Shown: in pieces, positions 51,689 through 60,820 of the stretch
Position numbering within the stretch: position 1 is the stretch's first letter
Layout: every line of letters begins with the position of its first letter
Assembly: GCA_029553165.1 (NCBI GenBank)
Contig: JAKPCT010000185.1
Location: 1 to 64,000 of the forward strand
DNA: 64,000 nt
Direction of reading: 5' to 3'
Source of the DNA: Bacillota bacterium
GTDB lineage: Bacteria; Bacillota; UBA4882; UBA8346
The notes under the pieces: generated by a model
Told to the model about the DNA's origin: nothing
Databases searched by the model: none
The model's input: only the letters and a program-made list of their open reading frames with translations
Position numbers and translations under genes: made by a program

Positions 51689-53176
51689 ATGAAAACAGAT
51701 AAATACGATTCAATCATAAAAATCTTGAAAAGGCTGGGAGATGCCGGTGACTTATATTTCATCTCCCGGATTCAAAACCGGAGTGATTTAACCATTCACA
51801 TCAATAATGGTAAAACTGAGGAGATTAATACCGCCAATTCAGAAGGCTTAGGGATTCAGGTGTTTGATGCTTCAGGTTATATGGGATTTGCGGCAGCTGA
51901 TCAGGTATCCGAAGCAATTGCTCAAAAATTATTTGAGAAAGCTAAATATTTAGCTGCGCAGAGTAAAGTTTATCAGGGGGAAACCAACCAGGAAATCTAC
52001 AAACTGGCTCCGCTTAATAAAAAACTCGATTTTCAACTTGAATATCCAATAAACAGTGTTAATTTAACCGATCTTGAATTGAAATTGATTGAATTAAACA
52101 AAGAGATTTCGGCAATTGACAACCGGTTATCAGTACGGACCGTTTTGAAGATTGTTGAAGAAGAATGGCGAATCTGCAGGGCGGATGGGACTGATGTAGC
52201 GTTCAGTACTCCTCGCTCGTTTGTTTTTCACAGCATAACAGCAAAACAAGGCTTAGATACTGCGACTACTTCAGCCAACCTACCCGGTAATGACCTGGCA
52301 ATTATTATGGAACCGGATAAGCTTAATAAGTTAAGGGCCCGCGCTAAAAAAGCGGCAAATTTAGCTTTGGATTTATTAGGTGCTCCCAAATGCCCTGCCG
52401 GTAACTATAAACTGGTGATTGATTATGCTTTGGCAAAAGGATTGGCACATGAGGCTTTTGGTCATGCCGCTGAAACTGATGCGATTGAAAGTTCAATCCT
52501 GGGTGAAAACGGAAAGTTCAGGAAGGGAATGATTGTGGCGGATCGGCGTCTTTCAATAATTGATGGCCCGATTGCCGGTGATTATGCTTACCAACCGATC
52601 AGTGCCGTCGGAATCGAACGGCAGACGGTAAAAATAGTGGATCATGGAGTTTTGAAGGCCGGACTCGCTGATATTTTTTCAGCATCAAGGGCCGGTGTAC
52701 CCCCAACCGGAGCGGAACGGGTCGAGAGTTTCTTCCATTTGCCAATTGCACGGATGTCCAATATCCATATTGAGTTCGAGGATCCTATTCCGGTCGCTCA
52801 AGAATTTGAGACCGTTACAGCTACAGATTTACAGCAGATATTATACCAACATCAATTGGCTAAACCAGGGGAACAAGTTCTCTACTTAACCGGTTTTCAG
52901 GGGGGGCAGGTCAATCCGGCGTTTGGTGATTTTGTCTTTAATTGTTCGGCGATTTATGATTTATCTAATGAAAATGATCCGGTCTTATATAAGCCTGCCA
53001 TCTTCAGCGGGCAGATCTTATCAGTTTTGAACTCAGTTTCGGCAGCGATTGGTGAATTGCAGATTGACGCAATGGGAACCTGTGGCAAAATGGGGCAAGG
53101 GGTACCCAGCTGTGGTGGTTCCCATAAGTTTTTGGTCATTGAAAAGAATCCCGATATTATGATTGGAGGAGAGTAA
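51689..53176 (+). CDS. tldD: metalloprotease subunit TldD
   Basis: 495 aa, GGGAGATGG before the ATG. TldD and TldE form a zinc protease that degrades unfolded peptides and matures some modified peptides. The HExxxH zinc motif is H254-E255-x3-H259 in 'GLAHEAFGHAAETDA', with 'GERVESFFHLPIARMSN'-like and 'VLYLTGFQGGQVNPAFGDFVF' further on. The C-terminal Gly-rich end 'TCGKMGQGVPSCGGSHKFLVI' is typical. The partner tldE begins almost at its stop. No RiPP precursor or modifying enzyme is adjacent, so a general role is more likely. Confidence 0.92.
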   Translation: MKTDKYDSIIKILKRLGDAGDLYFISRIQNRSDLTIHINNGKTEEINTANSEGLGIQVFDASGYMGFAAADQVSEAIAQKLFEKAKYLAAQSKVYQGETNQEIYKLAPLNKKLDFQLEYPINSVNLTDLELKLIELNKEISAIDNRLSVRTVLKIVEEEWRICRADGTDVAFSTPRSFVFHSITAKQGLDTATTSANLPGNDLAIIMEPDKLNKLRARAKKAANLALDLLGAPKCPAGNYKLVIDYALAKGLAHEAFGHAAETDAIESSILGENGKFRKGMIVADRRLSIIDGPIAGDYAYQPISAVGIERQTVKIVDHGVLKAGLADIFSASRAGVPPTGAERVESFFHLPIARMSNIHIEFEDPIPVAQEFETVTATDLQQILYQHQLAKPGEQVLYLTGFQGGQVNPAFGDFVFNCSAIYDLSNENDPVLYKPAIFSGQILSVLNSVSAAIGELQIDAMGTCGKMGQGVPSCGGSHKFLVIEKNPDIMIGGE

Positions 53177-53177
53177 T

Positions 53178-54488
53178 TTGGAATATGCTCGGCAATTAGC
53201 GGATTTATTAAATCAGCAGATGAAAGCAACCGGTAATTTGTGTGGCTGGCGCTTTGATTTGCATCAATTACAAGGGATTGATATCGGAATCAAAAACAAC
53301 CAAATCGGTGGTCCGTATTCTTCTCCAAGTTTCAAACAGAGTATTTCCGGCGAAATCTATTTGGTCTGGAAAGATCACAAATTCACTGCTTCTAAATTGG
53401 ATTCACAAGTAGTTGCCAATTTTACAGATTATTTTTCTCTTTGGGAAAAGACGAGTTACGTTGACCCGGAAGGAGTAGGGATCTATACTCCGGAAACTGT
53501 TCCCCAGGTTGAATTATATGATCCTAATATTGCCCGGGTTGTTAATGATAATTTTGATCGGGCATTTGAGTTGCTTAGTCAAGGTTATACAACTATTTCC
53601 AATGCGGAGGTCCGAAAAGTTGATGCACGGGTTAAATGTTATGAAAATTATCGGACGATTCAAAATTCTGATGGTTTTAATTTAGCAACTACTCAAACCG
53701 CGGTTGATTTTTATTTTATTGCGAATGACTGCTATGGTGAAGGTTACGGTGAGAAAAAGTGGCCTGAAGACAGTGAAATTCACCAAGTTCTTGATCGGAC
53801 GATTACGATCGGCAAGTTATTGGAAGAAGAAGTACAATTTGAACAATCAGGGCCGATCAGATTGATCTTTCCCAGTGAAACATTTGAATCTTTTTTAAGC
53901 CATTTTTTAGTGTCTAATCTTTATGGAAGTTTGGTCGTTAACCGGCAAAGCAGCTTTTCATTTGAAAATTTTAATAATCAGGCTCCGGTAATTAGAGATG
54001 ACTTGAGTTTAACGATCAATAATTTGCTGCCGTACCGCTCTTTTTCATACCGGTGTACTGCCGAAGGAGTTCCTGGGGAAGTGCGGGAGTTTATCAAAGA
54101 AGGAAGACTGTTATCCCCGATTTTAAATCTGAAGTATGCCAAGAAGACCGGACTGAAGCCTACAGCACTTACTTCGGGCAGTAAAGGGTTTTTTCTAACC
54201 AGTTCAAGGGCGATGCCTGATTGGGATGATTATTTGAAACAGGTTGATCGTGGTATAATTGTTTACTCAGTATTAGGGATGCATACTCAGGATTCAAGCT
54301 CGGGACATTTTTCCTTAACTGCCGATCAATGTTTGTTGGTGGAAAACGGAGTAATTAAAGGGAAAGTTAAGGCAGTAATCAATGGTGATTTCTTTCAGGC
54401 GCTCCAAAGTGATGAGAGCGAATTGATTAGGGTTGCCGGTGATGATAATCCTGGATTTGCATTTTGGGCTAATGCCATCAATGTATGA
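53178..54488 (+). CDS. tldE: metalloprotease subunit TldE (PmbA)
   Basis: 436 aa from TTG 53178; GGAGGAG at 53165-53171 lies at the right distance and overlaps the tldD end. It has the PmbA/TldE fold without the HExxxH motif, as expected for the structural partner. Markers are 'GVGIYTPETVPQVELYDP' in the middle and the C-terminal 'VDRGIIVYSVLGMHTQDSSSGHFSLTADQCLLVENGVIKGKVKAVINGDFF'. The pair is tightly linked and certainly co-expressed. Confidence 0.88.
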   Translation: MEYARQLADLLNQQMKATGNLCGWRFDLHQLQGIDIGIKNNQIGGPYSSPSFKQSISGEIYLVWKDHKFTASKLDSQVVANFTDYFSLWEKTSYVDPEGVGIYTPETVPQVELYDPNIARVVNDNFDRAFELLSQGYTTISNAEVRKVDARVKCYENYRTIQNSDGFNLATTQTAVDFYFIANDCYGEGYGEKKWPEDSEIHQVLDRTITIGKLLEEEVQFEQSGPIRLIFPSETFESFLSHFLVSNLYGSLVVNRQSSFSFENFNNQAPVIRDDLSLTINNLLPYRSFSYRCTAEGVPGEVREFIKEGRLLSPILNLKYAKKTGLKPTALTSGSKGFFLTSSRAMPDWDDYLKQVDRGIIVYSVLGMHTQDSSSGHFSLTADQCLLVENGVIKGKVKAVINGDFFQALQSDESELIRVAGDDNPGFAFWANAINV

Positions 54489-54572
54489 TGTTAAAAGGAA
54501 CTATCAAGGAGTATTTTCGTTAATTTACATAAAATATAATTATTTTTTATTTGTTTCGAAAGGATATCAAAG

Positions 54573-55925
54573 ATGAGTTATCAGGACAAAAAAGCAGCGG
54601 TTATCGGGTTAGGAGTCAGCAATACTCCGTTAATCAAATATTTAGCTAAGCACGGAGCCGTTATCAGTGTTTTTGATCAGAAGTCAGCCGATCAGTTGGA
54701 ACAATATATCGGACAGTTAAGCGGGTTGAATTTGACTTACAGGCTTGGTGAAGGTTATCTACAGTATTTGACTGACTTTGACTATATTTTTGTTACACCA
54801 GGGATGCGTAAAGATATTCCGGAGTTAGTTGCCGCCAAGAAAAGGGGAGCGGTCTTCAGCAGTGAGATGGAGGTTTTCCTGCAGAACGCTCCGGGGATCA
54901 AGATTGGAATAACCGGCAGTAGCGGTAAAACAACCACCACTACTTTAGTGGGTGAGATGATTAAAGCACATTATCCAAGCGCCTATATTGGCGGTAATAT
55001 TGGAAGGTCGTTACTTGAAGAACTGCCGTTGATGAATGATACCACCCGAATCGTATTGGAGCTAAGCAGTTTTCAGTTACAGGACTTAAAACAAAGTCCT
55101 GATATTGCGGTGATTACCAATATAACTCCGAATCACTTGGATATGCATGCTTCGATGGATGAATATATTCAAGCCAAATGTAATATTCTGCGGTTTCAAA
55201 ATGAAGATCAACTGGCGATTTTAAATTATGATAACGAAATTACCCGTGATTTGGCCCAATATGTCAAGGGTAAGCTGTTTTATTTCAGCCGGATGGTTGA
55301 GCATGATACGGGTGCGTTTTTAAAAGGTGATCGATTGGTGTTGCGGTTAGATGGCAATGAAGAAACAATTACTGTCCGCAATCACTTGAAGCTTCTGGGT
55401 GACCATAACGTTGAAAATATTTTAACAGCAGCCTTAACTGCCCGGTTGGCAGGGGTACCCATTAATAAGATTACCAAGATTGTGGAGGGTTTTACCGGGG
55501 TCGAACACCGGTTAGAGTTAGTCCGGGAATGGAATGGAATTAACTTTTATAATGACTCAATCTCCACCACTCCGGACCGGGCGATTGCCGGGTTGAAAGC
55601 AATGACCAGACCAACCGTCCTGATTGCCGGAGGGTATGATAAGAAACTGCCTTTTGATCAGATGGGGGAACAGATTGTTAAAACCTGTAAAGCTTTGGTT
55701 GTGTTAGGAGTTACCGCACCGCAAATCATTGCTGCAGTTAAAAAAGTCAGTCCGGATTTTCCTGTTCAAAAAGCAGATTCTTTTGAAGCAGCAGTGCTTG
55801 CTGCAACTAAGATTGCTGCTTCTGGTGATGTCGTCCTGCTGTCACCGGCATGCGCCAGTTATGATATGTTCAATAATTATCAGGAACGCGGCCGGGAATT
55901 CAAAAGGATTGTTAACGAATTATAA
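54573..55925 (+). CDS. murD: UDP-N-acetylmuramoylalanine-D-glutamate ligase MurD
   Basis: 450 aa. It adds D-Glu to UDP-MurNAc-L-Ala in cytoplasmic peptidoglycan synthesis. The Mur ligase features are the P-loop 'GITGSSGKTTTTTLVGEMI' at about residue 112, 'GGNIGRSLLEEL', 'LELSSFQLQDL', 'NITPNHLDMHASMDEY' and 'EHRLELVREWNGINFYNDSISTTPDRAI'. It lies outside the usual division-cell-wall cluster, far from ftsQ-ftsZ. GAAAGGATATCAAAG precedes the ATG; a TATAAT at 54535-54540 may be a -10, without a clear -35. Confidence 0.95.
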   Translation: MSYQDKKAAVIGLGVSNTPLIKYLAKHGAVISVFDQKSADQLEQYIGQLSGLNLTYRLGEGYLQYLTDFDYIFVTPGMRKDIPELVAAKKRGAVFSSEMEVFLQNAPGIKIGITGSSGKTTTTTLVGEMIKAHYPSAYIGGNIGRSLLEELPLMNDTTRIVLELSSFQLQDLKQSPDIAVITNITPNHLDMHASMDEYIQAKCNILRFQNEDQLAILNYDNEITRDLAQYVKGKLFYFSRMVEHDTGAFLKGDRLVLRLDGNEETITVRNHLKLLGDHNVENILTAALTARLAGVPINKITKIVEGFTGVEHRLELVREWNGINFYNDSISTTPDRAIAGLKAMTRPTVLIAGGYDKKLPFDQMGEQIVKTCKALVVLGVTAPQIIAAVKKVSPDFPVQKADSFEAAVLAATKIAASGDVVLLSPACASYDMFNNYQERGREFKRIVNEL

Positions 55926-56009
55926 CACTTGTTTTAAATTAACATAATGTTTATTAAGTTGCCTCGATTCTAAAATCTGACATTTTGTCTTACAAATTTA
56001 CTAAAATAA

Positions 56010-56049
56010 TGTCAAGATACTTGACAACGAATAATCACTATTTTATCCT
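56010..56049 (+). promoter_or_regulatory. promoter with inverted-repeat operator upstream of the accDA operon
   Basis: TTGACA (56021-56026), 17 nt, TATCCT (56044-56049) is a fair sigma-A promoter. It overlaps a perfect inverted repeat, TGTCAAG-ATA-CTTGACA (56010-56026), so a repressor dimer bound there would cover the -35 box. It does not match the FapR operator as I know it. The repeat is seen; the regulator is unknown. Confidence 0.55.
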
Positions 56050-56098
56050 GATAAAAGTGATGCTTCATTGAAAAAAATTATTGAGGCGAGGAGTTCAT

Positions 56099-56299
56099 AT
56101 GTGGGTTGTTGTCTATATTGCTCCAAATCGAAAGATTGCTGATTATGTTAAAGAAATGTTAGAGATTGAAGGGATTATGGTTAAATTAAAAGAAAGCAAT
56201 AGTCTGGAGCAGGAGAACAGAAATGTTGAAGTGATGGTTTCTGAAGTAGAGATTGAAGAAGCAACCGAAGTAATTAATAATGCACTCCAAAATTCCTAG
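56099..56299 (+). CDS. small DUF2007-like protein
   Basis: 66 aa from ATG 56099, with GAGGCGAGGAG upstream. The sequence MWVVVYIAPNRKIADYVKEM, then 'LEIEGIMVKLKE' and 'VEVMVSEVEIEEATEVINNAL' resembles the DUF2007 'signal-transducing' domain, a ferredoxin-like fold of about 65 aa. Short proteins of this kind lie just upstream of accD in several clostridia, as here, which suggests a link to acetyl-CoA carboxylase. The family match is by eye and its function is unknown. Confidence 0.65.
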   Translation: MWVVVYIAPNRKIADYVKEMLEIEGIMVKLKESNSLEQENRNVEVMVSEVEIEEATEVINNALQNS

Positions 56300-56394
56300 C
56301 AGGAAAGTTTTAACCAATGAAGAATATTTGTTTGCGAATTGTTAAATTTGGGTACAGATTGGAGTTTTAAAAGTAATTTAAGTGGGTGGAATAT

Positions 56395-57291
56395 TTGCTG
56401 AAAGATCTGTTTAAGACCAAACCTAAATATATTACTGTCAAGACTGAACGTGAAGTTGTTAATAGAGATGAACCGGTTGAGAAGAAGGAGATTCCTGACG
56501 GACTCTGGATTAAGTGTGGCCGTTGTCCCCAAATTACTTATATTAAAGATCTGGAAAAAAATCTGAAAGTGTGTCCGAAATGTGGGTTTCATTTTCGAAT
56601 TAGTGCCAAGGAACGCTTAAAATTATTAATAGATAAAGATAGTTTTAAAGAGATTAATGCTAATTTAAAGACAGTTAATATTCTCAATTTTCCTGATTAT
56701 GAAAGTAAAATTAAAAAGTCTCAGAAGGCTACGGAATTAACCGAAGGAATTATTACCGGTGAGGCGACTATTGATGGTATTCCGGTAGTATTAGCAATTA
56801 TTGATTTTGCTTTTATCGGCGGTTCGATGGGTTCAGTTGTTGGCGAGAAACTGACCCGGGCGATTGAATATTCGATTGAGAAGAAGCTTGCTTTTGTATC
56901 AGTATCTGCCGGTGGTGGCGGTGCCAGAATGCATGAAGGGATCTTTTCATTGATGCAAATGGCCAAAACCAGTCAGGCATTGAATCGGTTGGCGGAAGCA
57001 GGTTGTCTTTATATTTCGGTTTTAACGGATCCAACTATGGGCGGTGTTTTTGCCAGTTTTGCCTCTCTTGGCGATATCATGATTGCCGAACCGGATGCAT
57101 TGATTGGTTTTGCTGGTCCCAGAGTAATTCAACAAACGATTAAACAAACTTTGCCCGAAGGATTTCAGACATCACAATTCCTGTTAGAGCATGGTTTTTT
57201 AGATTTGATCGTCAATCGTAAGGACCTGAAACAGACAATCAGTCAGTTAGTCAAATTTCACCTGAATGGAGGTGGAATGAATGGCCAGTAA
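56395..57291 (+). CDS. accD: acetyl-CoA carboxylase carboxyltransferase beta subunit AccD
   Basis: 298 aa from TTG 56395, which gives the usual N-terminus MLKDLFKTKPKYITV after AGTGGGTGG; GTG 56386 is an alternative. AccD with AccA transfers carboxyl from biotin to acetyl-CoA, the first step of fatty acid synthesis. A zinc ribbon is formed by C41, C44, C60 and C63. The carboxyltransferase core shows 'FIGGSMGSVVGEKLTRAIE', 'SVSAGGGGARMHEGIFSLMQMAKTSQAL' and 'TDPTMGGVFASFASLGDIMIAEPDALIGFAGPRVI'. It overlaps accA by 11 bases. Confidence 0.94.
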   Translation: MLKDLFKTKPKYITVKTEREVVNRDEPVEKKEIPDGLWIKCGRCPQITYIKDLEKNLKVCPKCGFHFRISAKERLKLLIDKDSFKEINANLKTVNILNFPDYESKIKKSQKATELTEGIITGEATIDGIPVVLAIIDFAFIGGSMGSVVGEKLTRAIEYSIEKKLAFVSVSAGGGGARMHEGIFSLMQMAKTSQALNRLAEAGCLYISVLTDPTMGGVFASFASLGDIMIAEPDALIGFAGPRVIQQTIKQTLPEGFQTSQFLLEHGFLDLIVNRKDLKQTISQLVKFHLNGGGMNGQ

Positions 57292-58246
57292 TATTGGTCC
57301 GGTATTGGAATTTGAAAAACCGGTTGTTGATTTGGAAAGACAGATTGAAGAATTAAAAGAGTTTTCCAAACAAAAAGGGATTGATATGGCGGAGCAGATT
57401 GCCGCTTTAGAGAGTAAAGCCGAGTCATTACGTCTTGAAATTTATAAAAATCTGACCACCTGGCAACGGATTCAAATTGTAAGGCATCCCAAACGGCCAA
57501 CTTGCCTTGATTATATTGCAATGATCTTTGATAATTTCATTGAATTACATGGTGATCGCTGTTATCGTGACGATCCGGCAATGGTAGGCGGAATTGCTTA
57601 CTTGGATAAAATTCCGGTTACCGTAATCGGCCAACAAAAGGGCCGTGATACTAAAGAGAACATTTACCGTAATTTTGGCCTGCCGCATCCGGAAGGTTAC
57701 CGTAAAGCATTACGGTTGATGAAACAAGCCAATAAGTTTAATCGTCCGGTCATTTGCATTGTTGATGTTGTTGGTGCTTATCCGGGAATTGAAGCGGAAG
57801 AAAGAGGACAAGGTGAAGCCATTGCCCGTAATATTATGGAGATGGCTAATCTTACCGTTCCTGTACTGGTGGTGATCACCGGCGAAGGTGGCAGTGGTGG
57901 AGCTTTAGCGGTAGGCGTTGGCAATAAAATTATGATTTTAGAAAATGCCTATTATTCGGTAATTTCACCGGAAGGTTGCGCCTCAATTCTCTGGAAAGAT
58001 GCAACCAAAGCCCCTGAAGCGGCTGAAACTTTGAAGATCAGTTCCAGTCATCTGTTGAGCATGGGAATTGTTGATGAGATAATTCCGGAACCATTGGGTG
58101 GAGCCCATAAAAATCCCAGTGAAACTGCTAACAATATTAAAAATGCATTAATCAACAATCTTAACAGTTTATTGGAGTATTCACCGTCCGAACTTCTAGA
58201 GATGCGTTACAAACGTTTTCGCGATTATGGTAAGTTTATTGAATAG
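57281..58246 (+). CDS. accA: acetyl-CoA carboxylase carboxyltransferase alpha subunit AccA
   Basis: 321 aa. It is the partner of AccD in the carboxyltransferase. Markers are 'ERIQIVRHPKRPTCLDYI'-type start of the core at about residue 65, 'ELHGDRCYRDDPAMVGGIAYLD', 'GQQKGRDTKENIYRNFGLPHPEGYRKALRLM' and 'TGEGGSGGALAVGVGNKIMILENAYYSVISPEGCASILW'. The ATG at 57281 follows ATGGAGGTGG, placed inside accD. Together the pair forms the alpha2-beta2 enzyme; the biotin carboxylase and carrier (accC, accB) are elsewhere. Confidence 0.95.
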   Translation: MASNIGPVLEFEKPVVDLERQIEELKEFSKQKGIDMAEQIAALESKAESLRLEIYKNLTTWQRIQIVRHPKRPTCLDYIAMIFDNFIELHGDRCYRDDPAMVGGIAYLDKIPVTVIGQQKGRDTKENIYRNFGLPHPEGYRKALRLMKQANKFNRPVICIVDVVGAYPGIEAEERGQGEAIARNIMEMANLTVPVLVVITGEGGSGGALAVGVGNKIMILENAYYSVISPEGCASILWKDATKAPEAAETLKISSSHLLSMGIVDEIIPEPLGGAHKNPSETANNIKNALINNLNSLLEYSPSELLEMRYKRFRDYGKFIE

Positions 58247-58267
58247 AAATGTTACGTTTTGTACAAT
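58239..58267 (+). promoter_or_regulatory. promoter of the pfkA-pyk unit
   Basis: TTGAAT (58239-58244), 17 nt, TACAAT (58262-58267). Each hexamer differs from consensus at one base. The -35 box overlaps the accA stop codon. Transcription would begin near 58274. Confidence 0.65.
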
Positions 58268-58312
58268 ACCTAAGAGAATACTATCTTCATCTTAGGTTAT
58301 TAATATTTTTTT
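58268..58312 (+). terminator. terminator of the accDA unit
   Basis: ACCTAAGA (58268-58275) pairs with TCTTAGGT (58290-58297) around a 14-nt loop, followed by TATTAATATTTTTTT. The T-tract abuts the pfkA ribosome binding site TTGGAGG, so it ends acc transcripts while pfkA transcripts begin inside it. Confidence 0.65.
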
Positions 58313-58324
58313 GGAGGATGCAAC

Positions 58325-59311
58325 ATGAAAATTGGTGTTTTGACTAGTGGTGGCGACGCACCCGGTATGAATGCCGCGATTAGAGCGATCGTTAGAAAGG
58401 CATTATATCATGATTGTAAAGTATATGGAATTAAGCGGGGTTATTCAGGATTGATTAAAGGTGAGATTGTTCCGATGAACTCCCGTACCGTTGGCGATAT
58501 CTTGCAACGCGGTGGAACAATCCTAAAATCAGCCCGTTGTCCGGAGTTTAAGACGGAAGAAGGGCGGATGAAGGCCAAGGAACAGATGGATAAGATGGGT
58601 TTAACCGGTCTGATTGTCCTTGGTGGAGACGGTTCGTTTATGGGAGCGCAAAAGCTCAATGAACTTGGTTATAAAACAATTGGGATTCCGGCAACGATTG
58701 ATAATGATATCGGATGCACCGATTATTCTATTGGTTTTGATACTGCAGTTAATACTGTATTGGACGCGGTAAATAAAATTCGTGATACCGCTTCGTCACA
58801 TAACCGGGTCTATGTAATTGAAGTTATGGGAAAAAATGCCGGTTTTATTGCGGTTGGAGCGGCTTTAGCCGGTGGAGCCGAAGCAGTATTGGTCCCTGAA
58901 ATTCCACATAATATGGATGATGTCTGCAAACAAATTAACAAAAATCTTAAAAGAGGTAAGAATCATAGTATTATTATTGTTGCTGAAGGATTGATGGGAG
59001 ATCCGTTGTTTAATGAGCAATGTTGCGGTTTTGGGATTGCGAAATACATTGAAGAGAAAACCGGAGCTGATACCCGCGTAACCGTATTGGGTCATATTCA
59101 ACGGGGTGGAACTCCTACTTTCTTTGACCGTAAAATAGCTACATTGATGGGTGCCAAGGCCGTCGACCTGATTCTTAGCGGTCAATCGGCAAAGATGGTC
59201 GGTTATGTTGATAACAAGATTGCAGTTTATGATATGGAAGAAGCGATCAGGACCAAGAAGACGATTAGTATGGAAGAATTAGAATTAGCCAATATAATGT
59301 CTAACATTTAA
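58325..59311 (+). CDS. pfkA: ATP-dependent 6-phosphofructokinase PfkA
   Basis: 328 aa. It phosphorylates fructose-6-phosphate, the committed step of glycolysis. Motifs are 'VLTSGGDAPGMNAAIRAIVRK' (nucleotide binding), 'GGDGSFMGA' at about residues 100-108 (the GGDGS form of ATP-type enzymes), 'GIPATIDNDIGCTDYSIGFDTAV' with catalytic D126, and 'HIQRGGTPTFFDR'. The length matches bacterial ATP-PFK (about 320 aa). TTGGAGGATGCAAC precedes the ATG. pyk follows 29 bp later, the usual pfkA-pyk pair. Confidence 0.96.
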   Translation: MKIGVLTSGGDAPGMNAAIRAIVRKALYHDCKVYGIKRGYSGLIKGEIVPMNSRTVGDILQRGGTILKSARCPEFKTEEGRMKAKEQMDKMGLTGLIVLGGDGSFMGAQKLNELGYKTIGIPATIDNDIGCTDYSIGFDTAVNTVLDAVNKIRDTASSHNRVYVIEVMGKNAGFIAVGAALAGGAEAVLVPEIPHNMDDVCKQINKNLKRGKNHSIIIVAEGLMGDPLFNEQCCGFGIAKYIEEKTGADTRVTVLGHIQRGGTPTFFDRKIATLMGAKAVDLILSGQSAKMVGYVDNKIAVYDMEEAIRTKKTISMEELELANIMSNI

Positions 59312-59340
59312 TTGATAAATTATAATTTCTGGAGGTCCAT

Positions 59341-60759
59341 TTGAAACGAACAAAGATAATTTGTACGCTCGGACCAGCTAGTGCAAATCCTGGTACCCTT
59401 GAGAAGATGATCAATGCAGGAATGAACATTGCCCGGCTAAACTTTTCACATAGTTCGCATGAGGAACAGGCTGAGCGAATTCGGTTGGTCCGGGAAACGG
59501 CTGCCAATCTAGGAAAAACTATTGGAATTTTAGCTGATATTCAGGGACCTAAAATCCGTACCGGAATGCTTCATACGGACCCTTTAGTACTTAATGAAGG
59601 TGATCGGATTCTTTTAACTGTCGATCCGGCTCAAGAAGCTAAACCTGGCTATATCTATGTGAAGTATCCTACTTTAATCAGTGATGTCAATGTTGAAAAT
59701 CGTATTTTTCTTGCCGACGGTTTGATCGCTCTTAAAGTTATTGCAATCAACGAACTTGATGTTGAATGCGAAGTTATTGCCGGAGGGGAGTTAACTTCTA
59801 AAAAGGGAGTAACTTTGCCTGGTGTATCAGTTAAATTACCGGCTTTAACTGAGAAAGATAAAAAAGATATCGAATTTGTTGTCTCCCAAAAAGTGGATAT
59901 TATTGCAATCTCTTTTGCCCGTAAGGCAGAACATCTGGTGGAGATTAGAGATTTTATTACTTCGTTGGGCGGCGATCAGATGATCATTGCTAAAATCGAA
60001 AACGAAGAAGGTTTTAGCAATAGTGAAGAGATTTTGCAAGTCTGTGACGGAATAATGGTTGCCCGTGGTGATCTGGGAATCGAAGTTCCTCCTGAAGAAG
60101 TGCCGTTAATCCAGCGTTACTTGATTGAGCTTTGTAATAATGCTGGTAAACCGGTGATCACAGCAACCGAAATGTTGGAATCGATGATCAGAAATCCGCG
60201 TCCAACCCGGGCGGAGATTACTGATATTGCTCATGCGATCTTAGACGGGACTGACGCGATAATGTTATCGGCCGAGACTGCTGTTGGTAAACATCCGGTT
60301 GCGGCGGTTGAGATTATGACGAAAGTAGCTCAACGGATTGAAGATTCACTTAAGTTTGATGAGATTCTGGCTAAGAAAAAGATCGGAGCATTTCCAACAA
60401 TCAGTGATGCAATCAGCCATGCTACCTGTCAAACAGCGTTAGATCTTAAAGCAGTTGCGATTATAACTTCGACTCAATCCGGAAGTACTGCCAGGATGGT
60501 GTCCAAATACCGTCCCCAGGCTCCAATTATTGCAACGACACCTTCAGAACGGGTTGCCTGTCAACTGGCACTAAATTACGGAGTGTTTCCAATCGTTGTT
60601 CCGGAAGCTAAAGATATCGACAGCATGATTGATGTTAGCATCCAGGCAGCGAAACAGTTCAAATTCATCTCGGAAAATGATCTGGTTGTGATTACTGCCG
60701 GAGTACGAACCGGAATCCCTGGTTCGACAAATTTATTAAAAGTACATTATATCGAATAA
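59341..60759 (+). CDS. pyk: pyruvate kinase
   Basis: 472 aa, TTG start after TCTGGAGGTCCA. It converts phosphoenolpyruvate and ADP to pyruvate and ATP. Typical segments are 'KIICTLGPASANPGTLEKMINAGMNIARLNFSHSSHEEQ', 'DIQGPKIRTG', 'IIAKIENEEGFSNSEEIL', 'IMVARGDLGIEVPPEEVPLIQRYLIELCNNAGKPVITATEMLESMIRNPRPTRAE'. It lacks the C-terminal PEP-utilising-like extension of Bacillus pyruvate kinase (about 585 aa). It is co-transcribed with pfkA. Confidence 0.95.
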   Translation: MKRTKIICTLGPASANPGTLEKMINAGMNIARLNFSHSSHEEQAERIRLVRETAANLGKTIGILADIQGPKIRTGMLHTDPLVLNEGDRILLTVDPAQEAKPGYIYVKYPTLISDVNVENRIFLADGLIALKVIAINELDVECEVIAGGELTSKKGVTLPGVSVKLPALTEKDKKDIEFVVSQKVDIIAISFARKAEHLVEIRDFITSLGGDQMIIAKIENEEGFSNSEEILQVCDGIMVARGDLGIEVPPEEVPLIQRYLIELCNNAGKPVITATEMLESMIRNPRPTRAEITDIAHAILDGTDAIMLSAETAVGKHPVAAVEIMTKVAQRIEDSLKFDEILAKKKIGAFPTISDAISHATCQTALDLKAVAIITSTQSGSTARMVSKYRPQAPIIATTPSERVACQLALNYGVFPIVVPEAKDIDSMIDVSIQAAKQFKFISENDLVVITAGVRTGIPGSTNLLKVHYIE

Positions 60760-60820
60760 GAATCATTAAAATGATCCAAACTGTTTTTATATTAATAATA
60801 TAACTTGAAGGGGTATTCAA

